64,000 nucleotides of DNA from Prostheceraeus crozeri (taxonomy: Eukaryota; Platyhelminthes; Polycladida; Euryleptidae): positions 186,001-250,000 of the forward strand of contig CAJQUW010004793.1 of NCBI GenBank assembly GCA_907163375.1, in the 5' to 3' direction. The first letter of the stretch is position 1. Each line of letters starts with the position of its first letter. The translations under genes were made by a program, and so were the position numbers. The notes below the pieces were generated by a model. That model worked only from the letters and a program-made list of their open reading frames with translations. It had not been told where the DNA came from and made no database searches. Below, piece by piece: positions 32,220-42,187 of the stretch.

Positions 32220-34990
32220 TTATAGTTTGACGCATTTAACAATGCCATTATGGTAGAGTTTTAGGTGACTGCAGCTGTCACTACAGCCACCCAAATTGTC
32301 CATCCTCATTAGGCGCACTTTTCTGATCCCATTTTGGGAACGGTCGAGGTGCACAAGCGTTTCTTTATTGTGCTGTTGACTGGTGGTTATTTGGGAGGAC
32401 AACAGGAGGTTTGATTGAGTAATATTTCTTAGAGACTCAATCAAACCTCTATTGTCAACCTTCAACTTCACCTCGCGGGCCTCCACCTCCTTCTGGCGCT
32501 CTTGACAACGACGTAGTTGTACCTCAATGTCATTTTCTATTGTCGCGTTGAGGTCCACATTGTACTGCCGCACAGGAAGAGGAAGGAGGTACGGGCACAG
32601 CAGCGCCAGAGGAAGGACCTGCGGCTGAGATCAGAGAGGAAGGAGCTGCGGCTGGGATCTGAGAGGAAGGAGCTGTGGCTGGGATTGAAGAGGAATGAGC
32701 TGCGGACGATAGGGGACGCACTGGAGATGCCGGAGCCAGTGTCATCACCGGTGATAATGGAAGGTGCACACTCCAGCTCGGAGAAGCCCGGATGTGGCTG
32801 AACGACACGTCCTCCTGAGATGCATACATCGCAGAGTCCTGTAATCGAAAGAAACAATTGTTTATCATCCATTTAACATTTTACCATTGATGAGATACAA
32901 AAGTGAATTTCTCTTACCTCCGGCTGGATTGTGATCTTCTGACCGGATGCAATGTCTCTCTCACGGGGCAACGAGTCATTCTAAAAGATAAATTTATGTA
33001 TTACAAACCAAAACATTAGTAGTAAAGTGAGTTTCGAAACATATTTTAATAGAAAATTCTTTACTCATGCAGTTGACCACCTTTGATACTTACATTTGTA
33101 ACAAAATCATCATCCTCATCGGAAGAAGATGTCGGGGAAGAAGTCGCTGACGAGGTTTCATCGTCCTCTGATGATCACTCCCGAATTGAATACGGCTTCT
33201 CCTCATTATATTCTACCGACGTACTCGTCGTTAGCGTCGATAGGAAACTTCGGTGTTTCTTGAGGGACAGCGATCGCACAAGCTGCAGCGAAAAATAAGA
33301 TAACATGTTCGCAACTCATTGAGAAGCATACATGTTCTTGGAAATACTTCATGCATTGAGAAATATTATTGACAAATAACTAAACAATGACACTTACGGG
33401 ACTTGTAGGGCACTTCTTCTCCGGTGTATGCAAAAAGGGTATCTTTTGGGAAACGGGGTATATACTGTTCACACTTGTAAACAGCTGAAAAAAGTTCATA
33501 TTCAATTTCACATAAAGAGCTAATGAATAACTTTAATACTTACATTTCTCAAGCTTTCAGCCGCTTTCTCCTCTTCGAAAGTGATAGAAGTCTGTTGAGG
33601 CAACTCACAGACTGAAATATTGTGACAATGTTGAAATACTTTGTACATGGTAAAACAATTAACGGAGTAAATGCATTCTCACATTTTTAGAGATAATCTT
33701 TTTTTGAATTAAGACCTTGGTCTTCTTAGGAGGAGGCATCTCATCATTATCCTGAAATGTTTAAGCGATATTATGTTTTTATGCATAATGGACCAATAAT
33801 TAATTTATTCGGTTTTAGGAAGCTATCCTTTGAAGGTATTATGTAGGATTGACAGCACTCACCTCAAAATCAGTTAAAGTGTCATCGATGAACTCTCGTG
33901 ACTTGGGGGCTTTCTTTGGGACTCGGGACTTTGCAGCTTTCTTTATTTCCCTAGGCTCATCCACCTGTGAAAGGACACCTTCCATCGGCCTCTCCTTGAG
34001 AAATAGTCGCTCCAACCTCCTCTTTTCAGCCTTTGAGATGAGGTTGATGCCCTTCCTCCCATTTTGCTGAGCACATGGTGTGTGCTTTGCAATGAATGCC
34101 TTAGAGGCTTCGGCATTTGCCTTTTCATTGCTCCTTCTATAGGACTTACAGCTTAGGCAGTACAGATACGTACAGTCACTTTTGAAGAGGCAGTCCTTGT
34201 GACCGCTCTTATTAGCATGACGAACGGGCAATTGGCATGTTTCACAGAAGTGAAAAATTAGGCGCTGTCGTGCAAGACCGTCTTGTCGGAGCATCTCTCT
34301 AGAGGAAAAAAAATTGATTATAATTTTATCTCTTATTAAACGAGAACTCATTTATATATCATCAACAAAACTCTATGAAGTACTACTTTGATATTGAATA
34401 AATCTTAGAAAGAATTGAAATCTGAAGTTGAAATTGAAACCGAAAGTCGAAAGTTTAATTTTCATTCGAAAACGGTTTGCTCATAAAAAGAGTTGAAATT
34501 TGGAAGTAGCTGACTTGAAATTATTGAATTTCGAAATTAATTTAATGGAATGAAAGCGAAATTTCGAAAATATCAACCAATGCTCAATTTGTTTAATTAA
34601 ACAAGCTTGAATTTTATACATCTGTTAGCAGATGACGGACTGAATATTTAAAATGGATGAAGGCTTTATTTAGGTATCTTTTATTTGTAAACAAACTGTG
34701 AAAATCTTGTTGATTCAAATACACTTGCATTTAAACTTGTATATTCATGTCTATAGGATGAAAAATTTTTAAAAAACATGGTTAATAATATAACATATAG
34801 TGATCCCATCCTTGAACCCAAGCTTCTATATTTGAAGCTATTTGGTTATAAGAACTTAATAATGTTTCCACTCCCGTTTATCCTATGAAGTAGCACAACA
34901 TGACAATGAAACTCACTTCAGAATTGTAATATGAATCGGAGGAACGTAGAACGACGTCTGCTGTGGACACTGAATTATTTGAAAATGAGT
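32220..34990 (-). pseudogene. Intron-rich cargo gene of the Polinton, unknown function
   Basis: Blocks bounded by canonical splice signals lie on the minus strand: 34917-34990 (5' leader), 33863-34298, 33683-33751, 33544-33611, 33398-33484, 33094-33282, 32918-32980 and 32220-32838. Donors are GTGAGT or GTAAGT; acceptors end in TTTTCCTCTAG, TTTTTTCAG, ATATTTCAG and similar. The second block starts with ATG four bases after its acceptor and encodes a Cys/His-rich region (FCETCQLPV, CTYLYCLSCKSY). Later blocks are acidic (SSSDEDDD) or basic, and the last holds Pro/Ala/Ser repeats and a probable coiled coil (IEVQLRRCQERQKEVEAREV). A TATATAAAG box sits at 35013-35021. I know no homologue. It shows some decay. 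Confidence 0.6.
32610..32710. repeat. 27-bp tandem repeat in the cargo gene
   Basis: About three and a half units of 27 bases (each beginning AGGAGCTGCGGCTGGGAT or close to it) run through the last block. On the minus strand they encode nine-residue repeats such as SSQIPAAAP. Unit length divisible by three keeps the frame. Confidence 0.7.
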
Positions 34991-35010
34991 GAAAATTCGT
35001 TGTGTGCAAC

Positions 35011-35054
35011 TTCTTTATATATGAAATTGACAAAGCAACTATGAACAAAGACCT
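35011..35054 (-). promoter_or_regulatory. TATA box and CRE-like site of the cargo gene
   Basis: TATATAAAG (35013-35021, minus strand) is preceded by a TGATGTCA site about 30 bases upstream. The first donor site (GAA before GTGAGT) is at 34916, giving a short noncoding first exon. Confidence 0.55.
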
Positions 35055-35383
35055 TGTGACATCACATCCTGGAATTGGTACCGTCAAACAAAATTGATAA
35101 CTCAAACAAGAAATTAAACAGCTGGTTTATTTTCAAACTCAGAAATTGAAGTGCCATCAAATGTGTTGAAAGATTTCTACATGCAAGCATTGGAGTCAAT
35201 TCAAAATATTATAATATGATGGAATGATATATTGCTTGAAATGCTATTATTTAAAGACATATCATCATTTGAATTTGAAGATATCAGATGCTTGAATTGT
35301 TTAAGAAATTGTAAATTTCAAATTGCGCGTCTAATTTCGAAAATTCAAATTTCGCGCCAAAATTTAAATAATCAAATTCAATG

Positions 35384-35432
35384 ACGAGGGTTAGGGCTAG
35401 GGTTAGGGTTATGGTTTACGGTTAGGGTCAGG
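35384..35432 (+). repeat. Interstitial TTAGGG-like tract
   Basis: Six or so imperfect copies of GGTTAG/GGGTTA occur, with GGGCTA and GGTTTACGG variants. It lies inside the Polinton and is too short and impure to be a telomere. A CAAGGTCAAGGT tract follows near 35525-35565. Confidence 0.6.
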
Positions 35433-35655
35433 GAAGCCCAGAACCCATGGGTGAATAAATTTTCGAGTGCGCGAAGTGCCCGAGAAATTTTGAGGCCCCC
35501 CGCCGTATATGAAGTGTATGAAGGTCAAAGGTCAAGGTTTAAGGTCAAGGTCAAGTGTTGAGGTTCGTATATGATGGTCATTTATAGTTGTGAAACTTTA
35601 ACTTTGAAAATTTGTAAACTTAGTCATTTTTGTAAAAAAAACTTGGAATTTTTCG

Positions 35656-35966
35656 AGTTGCATACAGATGCAAACAACTAGGATTTTCTCATCAAATGGG
35701 TACATTTAGTATATCATTCGAATGCTCTTTTCATTCTGATTCTAATGGTATATTGTATGACACATGTATGACATGTAACTAGTGAGCTACATGCCTTTAA
35801 AGAATGGGCTAAAAACTTAGTGAATTTTAAAATCTAACATTTGTCTGCTTGCATACAGTTGCATACAACTAGGATTTTCCCATCGAATAGGTACATACCT
35901 TATATCATTCGAATGCTATTTTCATTCTCATTCTAATGGTGTCCTGTATGACACATGTATGATATC
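35656..35966 (+). repeat. Direct duplication of about 115 bp
   Basis: GCATACAGATGCAAACAACT at about 35650 and GCATACAGTTGCATACAACT at about 35851 start two copies that continue through ATATCATTCGAATGCT and GACACATGTATGA. Copies are about 85-90% alike by eye and about 200 bases apart. Noncoding. Confidence 0.65.
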
Positions 35967-36091
35967 ATCCTGGACTGCTACAAGCATTTTAAAAGCAACA
36001 AAATAATAATAAAATAATTTCAAGTTGATGTCATCATATTTGATTTTTGTTTGAAAACCTTATTCTGAATTTCTATATTGAGCATGATCAA

Positions 36092-36607
36092 TTATAGATA
36101 TTTATTCCCCATGTCCCATTCATACCTAAATAGAGGACCAATTTGTGAAGTAACAAAACAGATATGTTGATATATGTAAGTAAATATTAAAGAAGGAAGA
36201 GAATAGCAGTAAATGTCATCGATATTGGGAAATGGAACTAGTTTCTTTAAGTCAACTTGCACACAGATTCTGGTCTTCTTGGGCGCACAGGGACAGCGAC
36301 GTGGTGTGTCTAGGTCAATTAGGGAGAACTCAAGAGCGGTTGTGAGGTTCCGCTCGCTCGGCTCCATTCGCATGAAGACCCGTTTGCTGTGGTACTTCTT
36401 CGGCGTGTTCTTCACTTTGACAGTGACCCTTCCATATAGTGGCGTTCTCATTGATTTTCCATTCATTTGCCGCATCGTCTCGATTGATACGTCACTATCA
36501 TCACTCGAGTAGTCGGGCGACGCAGAGGCTGCACTGAACACCACCGGCTCGGCTGGTGTTGTAGATCGCTCCATCGGAGATTGGGGAGGTGCATTGGTAC
36601 GATCCAT
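36092..36607 (-). CDS. Polinton cargo protein, 171 residues, unknown
   Basis: The frame starts MDRTNAPPQSPMERSTTP, runs through an acidic Ser/Asp stretch (SPDYSSDDSDVSIE, codons about 30-44), then a basic region (GRVTVKVKNTPKKYHSKRV) and a CPC pair in RRCPCAPKKTRICV. A TATA box (CATATAAG, 36691-36700 on this strand) lies 85-93 bases upstream. It is the first gene inside the right terminal repeat on the minus strand. I recognise no family. The frame is open and could be used without splicing. Confidence 0.5.
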   Translation of the reverse strand: MDRTNAPPQSPMERSTTPAEPVVFSAASASPDYSSDDSDVSIETMRQMNGKSMRTPLYGRVTVKVKNTPKKYHSKRVFMRMEPSERNLTTALEFSLIDLDTPRRCPCAPKKTRICVQVDLKKLVPFPNIDDIYCYSLPSLIFTYIYQHICFVTSQIGPLFRYEWDMGNKYL

Positions 36608-36843
36608 CGTTGAAGAAATAAATTACAAAGTTGAAACTTGTCGTAAGCTTGAGGATTAGACCTTTGATAAGAATTGGTACAAACATCGGACTTATATGCT
36701 TTTTAAACAAAGGAAATCCTAACAGCCGATGAGAGAGGTGCCGAACTTCCCTAAAGTTTATTAACATATAAAGATGTCATTGTGCCAAACTTTAAGGTTT
36801 ATTTCCTCAGGAGATTATAATTTCCAACTTCTTATCCAAAAGC

Positions 36844-37128
36844 ATGTCGAAACTCTTCTTCCTTGAACATGGAAGTGAAACAGTCATGGGTGGAGGATTG
36901 GACATGGTCATTCATCTCTCATGTGGCTGCAAATTGGACCTTTGGAGGCTATTAATCGTAACAGCACTTCAAAGGCGCAACAAAGTAGCAGTCAAGTGTC
37001 CGCTTCATCAAATAGAACATGAGTTTACAAACAATGTAACTTTTTTGGAATGGAGCGACGATTTCTTGAAGATAATAGAGTCCCCTACAGGACAAGACTT
37101 CTATACTTCACATGTTTTTCAATCTTAA
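36844..37128 (+). CDS. 94-residue Polinton protein next to the right repeat, unknown
   Basis: The frame reads MSKLFFLEHGSETVMGGGLD, then SCGCKLDLWRLLIV and VKCPLHQIEHEF. Two Cys and a C-x2-H pair suggest possible metal binding, but there is no match to a family I know. It points towards the right end, divergent from the gene at 36607, with about 235 bases between their starts. Confidence 0.4.
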   Translation: MSKLFFLEHGSETVMGGGLDMVIHLSCGCKLDLWRLLIVTALQRRNKVAVKCPLHQIEHEFTNNVTFLEWSDDFLKIIESPTGQDFYTSHVFQS

Positions 37129-37249
37129 ATAATATTTACATCGTAAATCTCTTGTCTTTTCACTTTAAACATAATTCCGGAATCGGTTTTCATATTGGGA
37201 AGTAACAAAATCATAAATGCACGTCAAGGTTTCATATTTTCAATAATTA

Positions 37250-37523
37250 TTGCAATGGTCACAATAGTCGCAATTGAGCAAACTCATTCAAAATCAAACA
37301 ACGGACGTGTATCGGTACGTACCCAAGTACTCAGAACCAAGTCACACAAGTTCGAATTCGCTCATAGACTTTCCGAAACACAATGTACTCAACCGAGTGT
37401 ACCAAACACATGTACCTATTCAGTGAGACAGAAGTCATACATGTCCCTATTAATAACACTGAATTTTACATGTAACTATCCATGTACCTATCCCACTCGT
37501 AGTAGGGCACAGTTTTCACTACT
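37250..37523 (-). repeat. Right Polinton terminal inverted repeat
   Basis: About 274 bp, inverted copy of 16588-16885, ending GTTTTCACTACT and followed by the AACGCC duplication. After the duplication the flank folds as AGTCCT-TTTT-AGGACT (37534-37549). Confidence 0.9.
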
Positions 37524-37529
37524 AACGCC

Positions 37530-38310
37530 TATCAGTCCTTTTTAGGACTAACATTATTAACTATTGTATATATATATATTCAATATTTTGCATTATTATC
37601 ATTTAAGTACACTAACCTTCATTGCGTGTTAAATAGCCATTGAGATTACTGTGATCCTTCAAATCGTTATAGCCTACCGGGTAACCCAAAGAAAGCATAA
37701 CAATGCAATCTGATTTATGCAAATTATTCTATTTCAGCTAAATCTGGATTTTGATTGTTTCAGTGTAGACTTGCAAAGTGTGCTTGTCGTGTTGTAGTTA
37801 CAGGACTGAGACGAGCTCACCAGTTTATGCGCACCTGCCAATTGTCTTCAATCGATTCCTCTTTCTCTTGTAGTTATGTTGAGACAGCAAACTGTACCTG
37901 TCTTTTCATAAAGCATTTTTTGTGGTTGCTCAAATTTGAAAATGAAACTAGCCCATGATTTCTATGATTTCATAATTTGAAAAGTGCAAAAGCAGTTCTC
38001 TTTTACCACTCATTATATTTGCAAGAATAATTAACTTTTAATTCACTGCCAGGTTCAAGACATTCAAAGTGACAAATCTGCACTATTCCATACTCAAATA
38101 AATGCGGAATATCAAAATTATGTTCAGGAGTCTACTGCAGATGTCGACAATAATAAAAATTGTAATGATGTGATCGCAAAAACGCAAAAAAAGCATGGTA
38201 GTGTAATTCCGAAAACCACGTTTTCACTAACTCCACCTTTTAATAACTGAGATTCACGGCACAGTTCATAGCGCACCAAGAATACATGATGAGCGAGCTG
38301 TGGAAGTCAC
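37530..38310. other. No recognised gene
   Basis: A hairpin AGTCCT-TTTT-AGGACT (37534-37549) directly follows the Polinton target duplication. The rest holds short frames only; the 67-codon frame at 37755 is not recognised. Confidence 0.5.
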
Positions 38311-38311
38311 G

Positions 38312-38475
38312 TTAATAATTGACCAGTCGTCGGGAGATCGTTTTTTAAAACAGCCGGAAAATAAAGAAAAAAAAACTCCTCAAAATGTTGGTCGACTTTT
38401 GTTAATTTGAAATAGTCAAGTCACAAATAATAGACGGGCCTTCCGCATCCAGCGTCTTCTCATCGACCGTGACAA
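38312..38475 (+). repeat. Diverged relative of the 41.1-kb palindrome arm
   Basis: AATTGACCAGTCGTCGGGAG matches AATTGACCAGACGACGGGAG at 41054, and the similarity continues patchily through AAAAACTCC, GGTCGA and CGCATCCAGCGTCTTC (against GGCGTCCAGCGCCTTC). Here only one arm is present. Confidence 0.6.
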
Positions 38476-38538
38476 CCATTAAGAAGCCTATGCTTTATCA
38501 AGCTTATTTCATAGAGATAAATGTCCAATCAACTCGCA

Positions 38539-39040
38539 TCATGAGTTCATTCGATCTCTCTTGCTCAATGTGTTCTCATTGCTCTTCAACCAATCTTTCG
38601 GAAAGTTGTTCATAATTGGTAGGGTATTGTGGATAAGAGCTTTTGAACCTTTTGTCAAGCTCATCCCAAGAAAGCTCAATTGGTGAAAGATCTGGAGAGC
38701 GTGAAGGCAATGAGAGTTCCTCAATTGCTGAGACGTTTTTCATTTGGCCTCTGTTCTATGTGCAGCTGCGCATTGTCATTTTGGATGATGAGATGGTGCC
38801 CCTATACTGTTTGAATAGCAAAAGTAGTCAGATTTTCCAAGAGATAATCTTCGCCATCCATGGTGCCTTGATGACAACAGTAGCCTTGACTAGTCGTCCA
38901 TCGTGCCAAATACCGGCCGCAATCATGACGATGCCACCGTTAAATCGACCATGCTCTGAAATGCAGCACATTGTATCTCACGAGACAGTCTGTCAGAACC
39001 AAAGTGGTCAGAAAAACTCTTCCGTCGTTGAAATCGAGGG
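38539..39040 (-). pseudogene. Tc1/mariner transposase remnant
   Basis: On the minus strand, in two frames, one can read GGIVMIAAGIWHDGRLVKA, then QNDNAQLHIEQ and LPSRSPDLSPIELSWDELD. These are the block before the second Asp, the second Asp itself and the SPDLNPIE block with the third acidic residue. Several stops and at least two frame changes are present and the DNA-binding N-terminus is not found. No paired ends were located. Confidence 0.75.
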
Positions 39041-40682
39041 TGAACCGTGATTATTCGTCCACATCAGAATAGCCACAGATTTCTTTACAGTGACATTGCT
39101 AGTTTATCCATTGACATCAATGGTAGACTACATTGTCATAGTGCATTGTCAGTAGCTTCGAGGGACATCTATGATTAATGTAAGGGATTATATCTAAGGG
39201 AGATATCTACGGGATTGCCGTTTCTGCACCATCAGATAAAGCAGATCGTTATCTATCGCAGCAATATTTTAAATTTTTGATGCTGTAAGACATCTAGTCA
39301 GTAGCGAGCTTAAAAAAACAGTGACCGTTTTTATTAATTAGGACCCACCAGGCAGGGAAGCAGACATTTTTGAAAATTTGAGTGACTGATAGAAAGCTTC
39401 GGGCATGTGCTACAACTTTACCAAAGATAAACGTCAAACTATTGCCAGAACCTAGAGTAAAACATTTTGTACGAGGACTTTTTTGAACAGTGTATGTCAG
39501 AAAGACAGCAAACTTTGCAATTATACGATGCTCAAACTTATCCAAACGTTGATCCTGTGTAAGAGGGTGAACGATATATTCATGTGACTACGCTGGAGGG
39601 GGCACATAGAAATTTGTTTGGGAGTAAGATCGGCTTAGAAATTTAGCAGTTGCCATTGATATATAGCATTGCTACTATCGAACTATCAATTCTTTGCGTC
39701 GCTGACTTACACTTTCACGACTTTTAATTTTGATGCAGAATTTTATATTACTGATCAAAGTATTAACAAGCAGATGAACATCTAAAATTGTTTTGTACAC
39801 TTGTATCTTTTACTTGGAATCAAAAAATTACCTCTGAGATGCATTAACTAACTTTTGTGTTGACATTTAGTATCGTCGCTGACTTACGCCCACAAAAATG
39901 ATTTTATAGATGTATCATCTACATTAAACGGAATTCCTACAAATTTTATGCATGAACGTTAATTTTTTTGTAAGATACAGTATATCTTGTACACATCATA
40001 GTTATCATTTGAATGGTCGAAATTTGATAGCTATGGTAATTGTAATTGTGGTAAATTTATTTTGTATCGTCGCTGACTTACAGAAAAAATATTTTCTGTT
40101 GAAGGTTCTCCAAATCATTAATATGAGTTTTGTTCGTCTAACTATTGTTTCTGTATCAGCTCTGAACCCTAAACTCAAGTTCCTGAATAACAAGTATTCA
40201 TTTGAATTCAGGAAACTATAATAACAAAGTTAACACAATATGAATAGAAGGCTGCTATCACTTTATTAAACTGATGGTCTTCTCCGACGAATGTGAAGAT
40301 GTTTGTTATATAACGTAAATATTTTCCTCAATTGTCTTGTAAAAATGTTTTTTGGAAATGTCCTTGACCTACATTGTGAACAATTTCCAGTCATTCGTGT
40401 ATGTCTTCATTGCGTCAGAGACATCATTTTTCGTGTATGAAATCAGTTAACGCCGACTTGTTTCGAGTTGTTTATGAAATCCTCAGCACAACTCACGTGC
40501 ACACGTCTCGATAAGACCAATCGTCGGACATGGGCCTTCAGCTTGACTTTTTCCATTGACCGACTGAAGCCAGCTCATATTGAATCCGAAAACCAGTCAT
40601 GTATAATTGATCCTGAAAAGCAACCTCTAGAGATACTTACTTCTCGTTTCGGTCGTCCTTTGAGACAACCTGACCGATTGCT

Positions 40683-42187
40683 TTAATCGATACTGCGTAT
40701 CTGAAGGGGGGCTTCTGTAGTGACCGACATTATTGGTACACGACTAAAAATCGAAATTTGAGGACCACCTGTGAAGTGATGCTGTTGAATTTCATCTTGC
40801 ACTGAACATGAATAGCTCTCGGCATAATCCACCTGTACAATCACTTGCGAATCAGCGACATCCGATCTCGCGTTTTGAAAATAAAGCTCCTGTGACCTTC
40901 TCACAAAGTAATACTCTTTGAAACGGGGTAGTTCTGCTTTCAGCTTCTCAAACACTGAGATGTAAGTTTCGTGCAATTTCAAGTTTTCCGCTTTGCCATC
41001 CCTGGTAGTCCAGAAACAGGGAGAATGCGCTGTTTGAGAGTATCGGATATCGTAATTGACCAGACGACGGGAGATCATAATGATTTTTTTCCGAAACGAT
41101 AGCAGCAAAAACTCCCCGAGTAGTTTTAGGTCGAAGTAATATTCAAAAGTAAAAATTCCAAAAGTAAACTGACTGATCTTCGGCGTCCAGCGCCTTCGTT
41201 GGTCGATCTTACAATAGCGTTACGGCCTATTGTAAGATCGACCAACGAAGGCGCTGGACGCCGAAGATCAGTCAGTTTACTTTTGGAATTTTTACTTTTG
41301 AATATTACTTCGACCTAAAACTACTCGGGGAGTTTTTGCTGCTATCGTATCGGATATCATCTGTTATTTGCGACTGGTAAGACATCAAAGTATCATCACA
41401 AATACAGCAATGTTCTAACATGCATTTCTCATCTTTACCTTGACAGCAGCATATAGATTCGATGAATGCTTTGACGGTTCGAAAGTTGAATATGTCCTTT
41501 AAGGATTCCAGTATTTCCCTCAAGTTGAAACAGTACTTGCACACACATGTGATTGCTGGTATTTGAGACCACAATTTGACTTGATTCGATCTCAAAAAAC
41601 AGAATTTTGAGGAGCTGATGGATATAGAGTCATTCACGTTTCGTTCGCAAAGCAGAGCATAGGCTTCATTCAAAGTCATGCTGAGATACTTTCAGGAGAC
41701 ATGTTCACCATTTGTGTTGATAGAATCACGCATATTTGGGGAAGACCATGTAATAAGTTCTGAAGAAAAAAAGTCTTGTACATTTTTTATCCGAGTCACT
41801 CATCTTATTCCACGAAACAGGGATTTGGGAGTCATTCTCAATAACGTCATTTTTGAACACAATTCTCAAAACTTGCTTTTTCTTTGTGGGTGATTTTGGT
41901 AGGGAAATGGAGGCTCTTCTTATAGCTTTTCCGAGCGCTTGTCTTGAAATATAACCCGAACATTGAGAGTTAGATGGCTTTTCGTGCAATTTCTCATTTC
42001 GCTTCCGATCGCGACAACATTTTACATAAATCTTGTTTATCTCGTTGTACTTCATCTTCTCAGCTTTACTAAGAGATTGTCTTTTCTTTAGAACTTGTGC
42101 AGTATTTGCTGTTCGCCTCTCTTGTCTCTTTCTTTCATTGTAGGCTCTTTTTCTAGCATTATGCACTCGTGGTCGATCCATGTTCAC
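40683..42187 (-). pseudogene. DDE-type transposase-like gene, decayed and interrupted
   Basis: Three frames follow each other on the minus strand. The first (42187-41726) is basic and ends a block GYISRQALGKAIRRAS with LPKSPTKKKQVL. The second (41679-41305) has FCFLRSNQVKLWSQ and CVCKYCFNLREIL. The third (41108-40683) has VQVDYAESYSCSVQDEIQ followed by ISIFSRV. The order matches a transposon-derived protein family widespread in animals with R-P-x-x-V-x-L, C-x-C-x-Y-C and V-D-x-x-E-N-Y-x-C...Q-E-I-Q motifs; the VDYAE Asp is probably catalytic. I cannot name the superfamily. The gene is cut by the palindromic insert at 41052-41346 and has further frame breaks. Confidence 0.6.
41052..41346. mobile_element. 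Foldback insertion with perfect 120-bp inverted arms
   Basis: Arms 41097-41216 and 41228-41347 are perfect inverted copies around an 11-base spacer GCGTTACGGCC. The insert is flanked by a 12-bp direct repeat GTATCGGATATC (41040-41051 and 41347-41358). One side carries about 45 extra bases beginning GTAATTGACC that are not in the other arm. It splits the transposase-like gene. A diverged single arm occurs at 38312-38475. Confidence 0.85.

Larger units (their letters stand above)
16588..37523. mobile_element. Polinton/Maverick element, structurally complete, coding broken
   Basis: Inverted terminal repeats begin AGTAGT at 16588 and end ACTACT at 37523 and are flanked by a perfect 6-bp duplication AACGCC (16582-16587 and 37524-37529), the target duplication size of Polintons. 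Length is 20,936 bp. Contents match the family: retroviral-type integrase with chromodomain, protein-primed family B DNA polymerase, FtsK/HerA-type packaging ATPase, adenain-like protease, double-jelly-roll major capsid protein and other virion-type proteins. It also carries an IAP-like gene, a TBP-like gene and intron-bearing cargo genes. A DD41D mariner is inserted at 30286-31713. About ten or more breaks affect the core genes, so it is a fossil. Roughly ten substitutions separate the two ends by eye, which suggests a fairly old copy unless the ends were homogenised. Confidence 0.95.

Noticed and set aside
32530-32872. Two overlapping minus-strand frames in the 27-bp repeat region as separate genes
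   Set aside because: Both arise from the same in-frame tandem repeat; the splice acceptor at 32839 supports only one of them as an exon.
35384-35432. TTAGGG-type tract as a telomere or chromosome end
   Set aside because: Too short and impure, and lies inside a mobile element with normal sequence on both sides.
36844-37128. GCKLDL in the 94-residue frame resembles the start of TBP repeat 1 (NLGCKLDLKK)
   Set aside because: Only six residues agree and the rest does not; the clear TBP-like frame is elsewhere, at 25590-26030. Probably coincidence.
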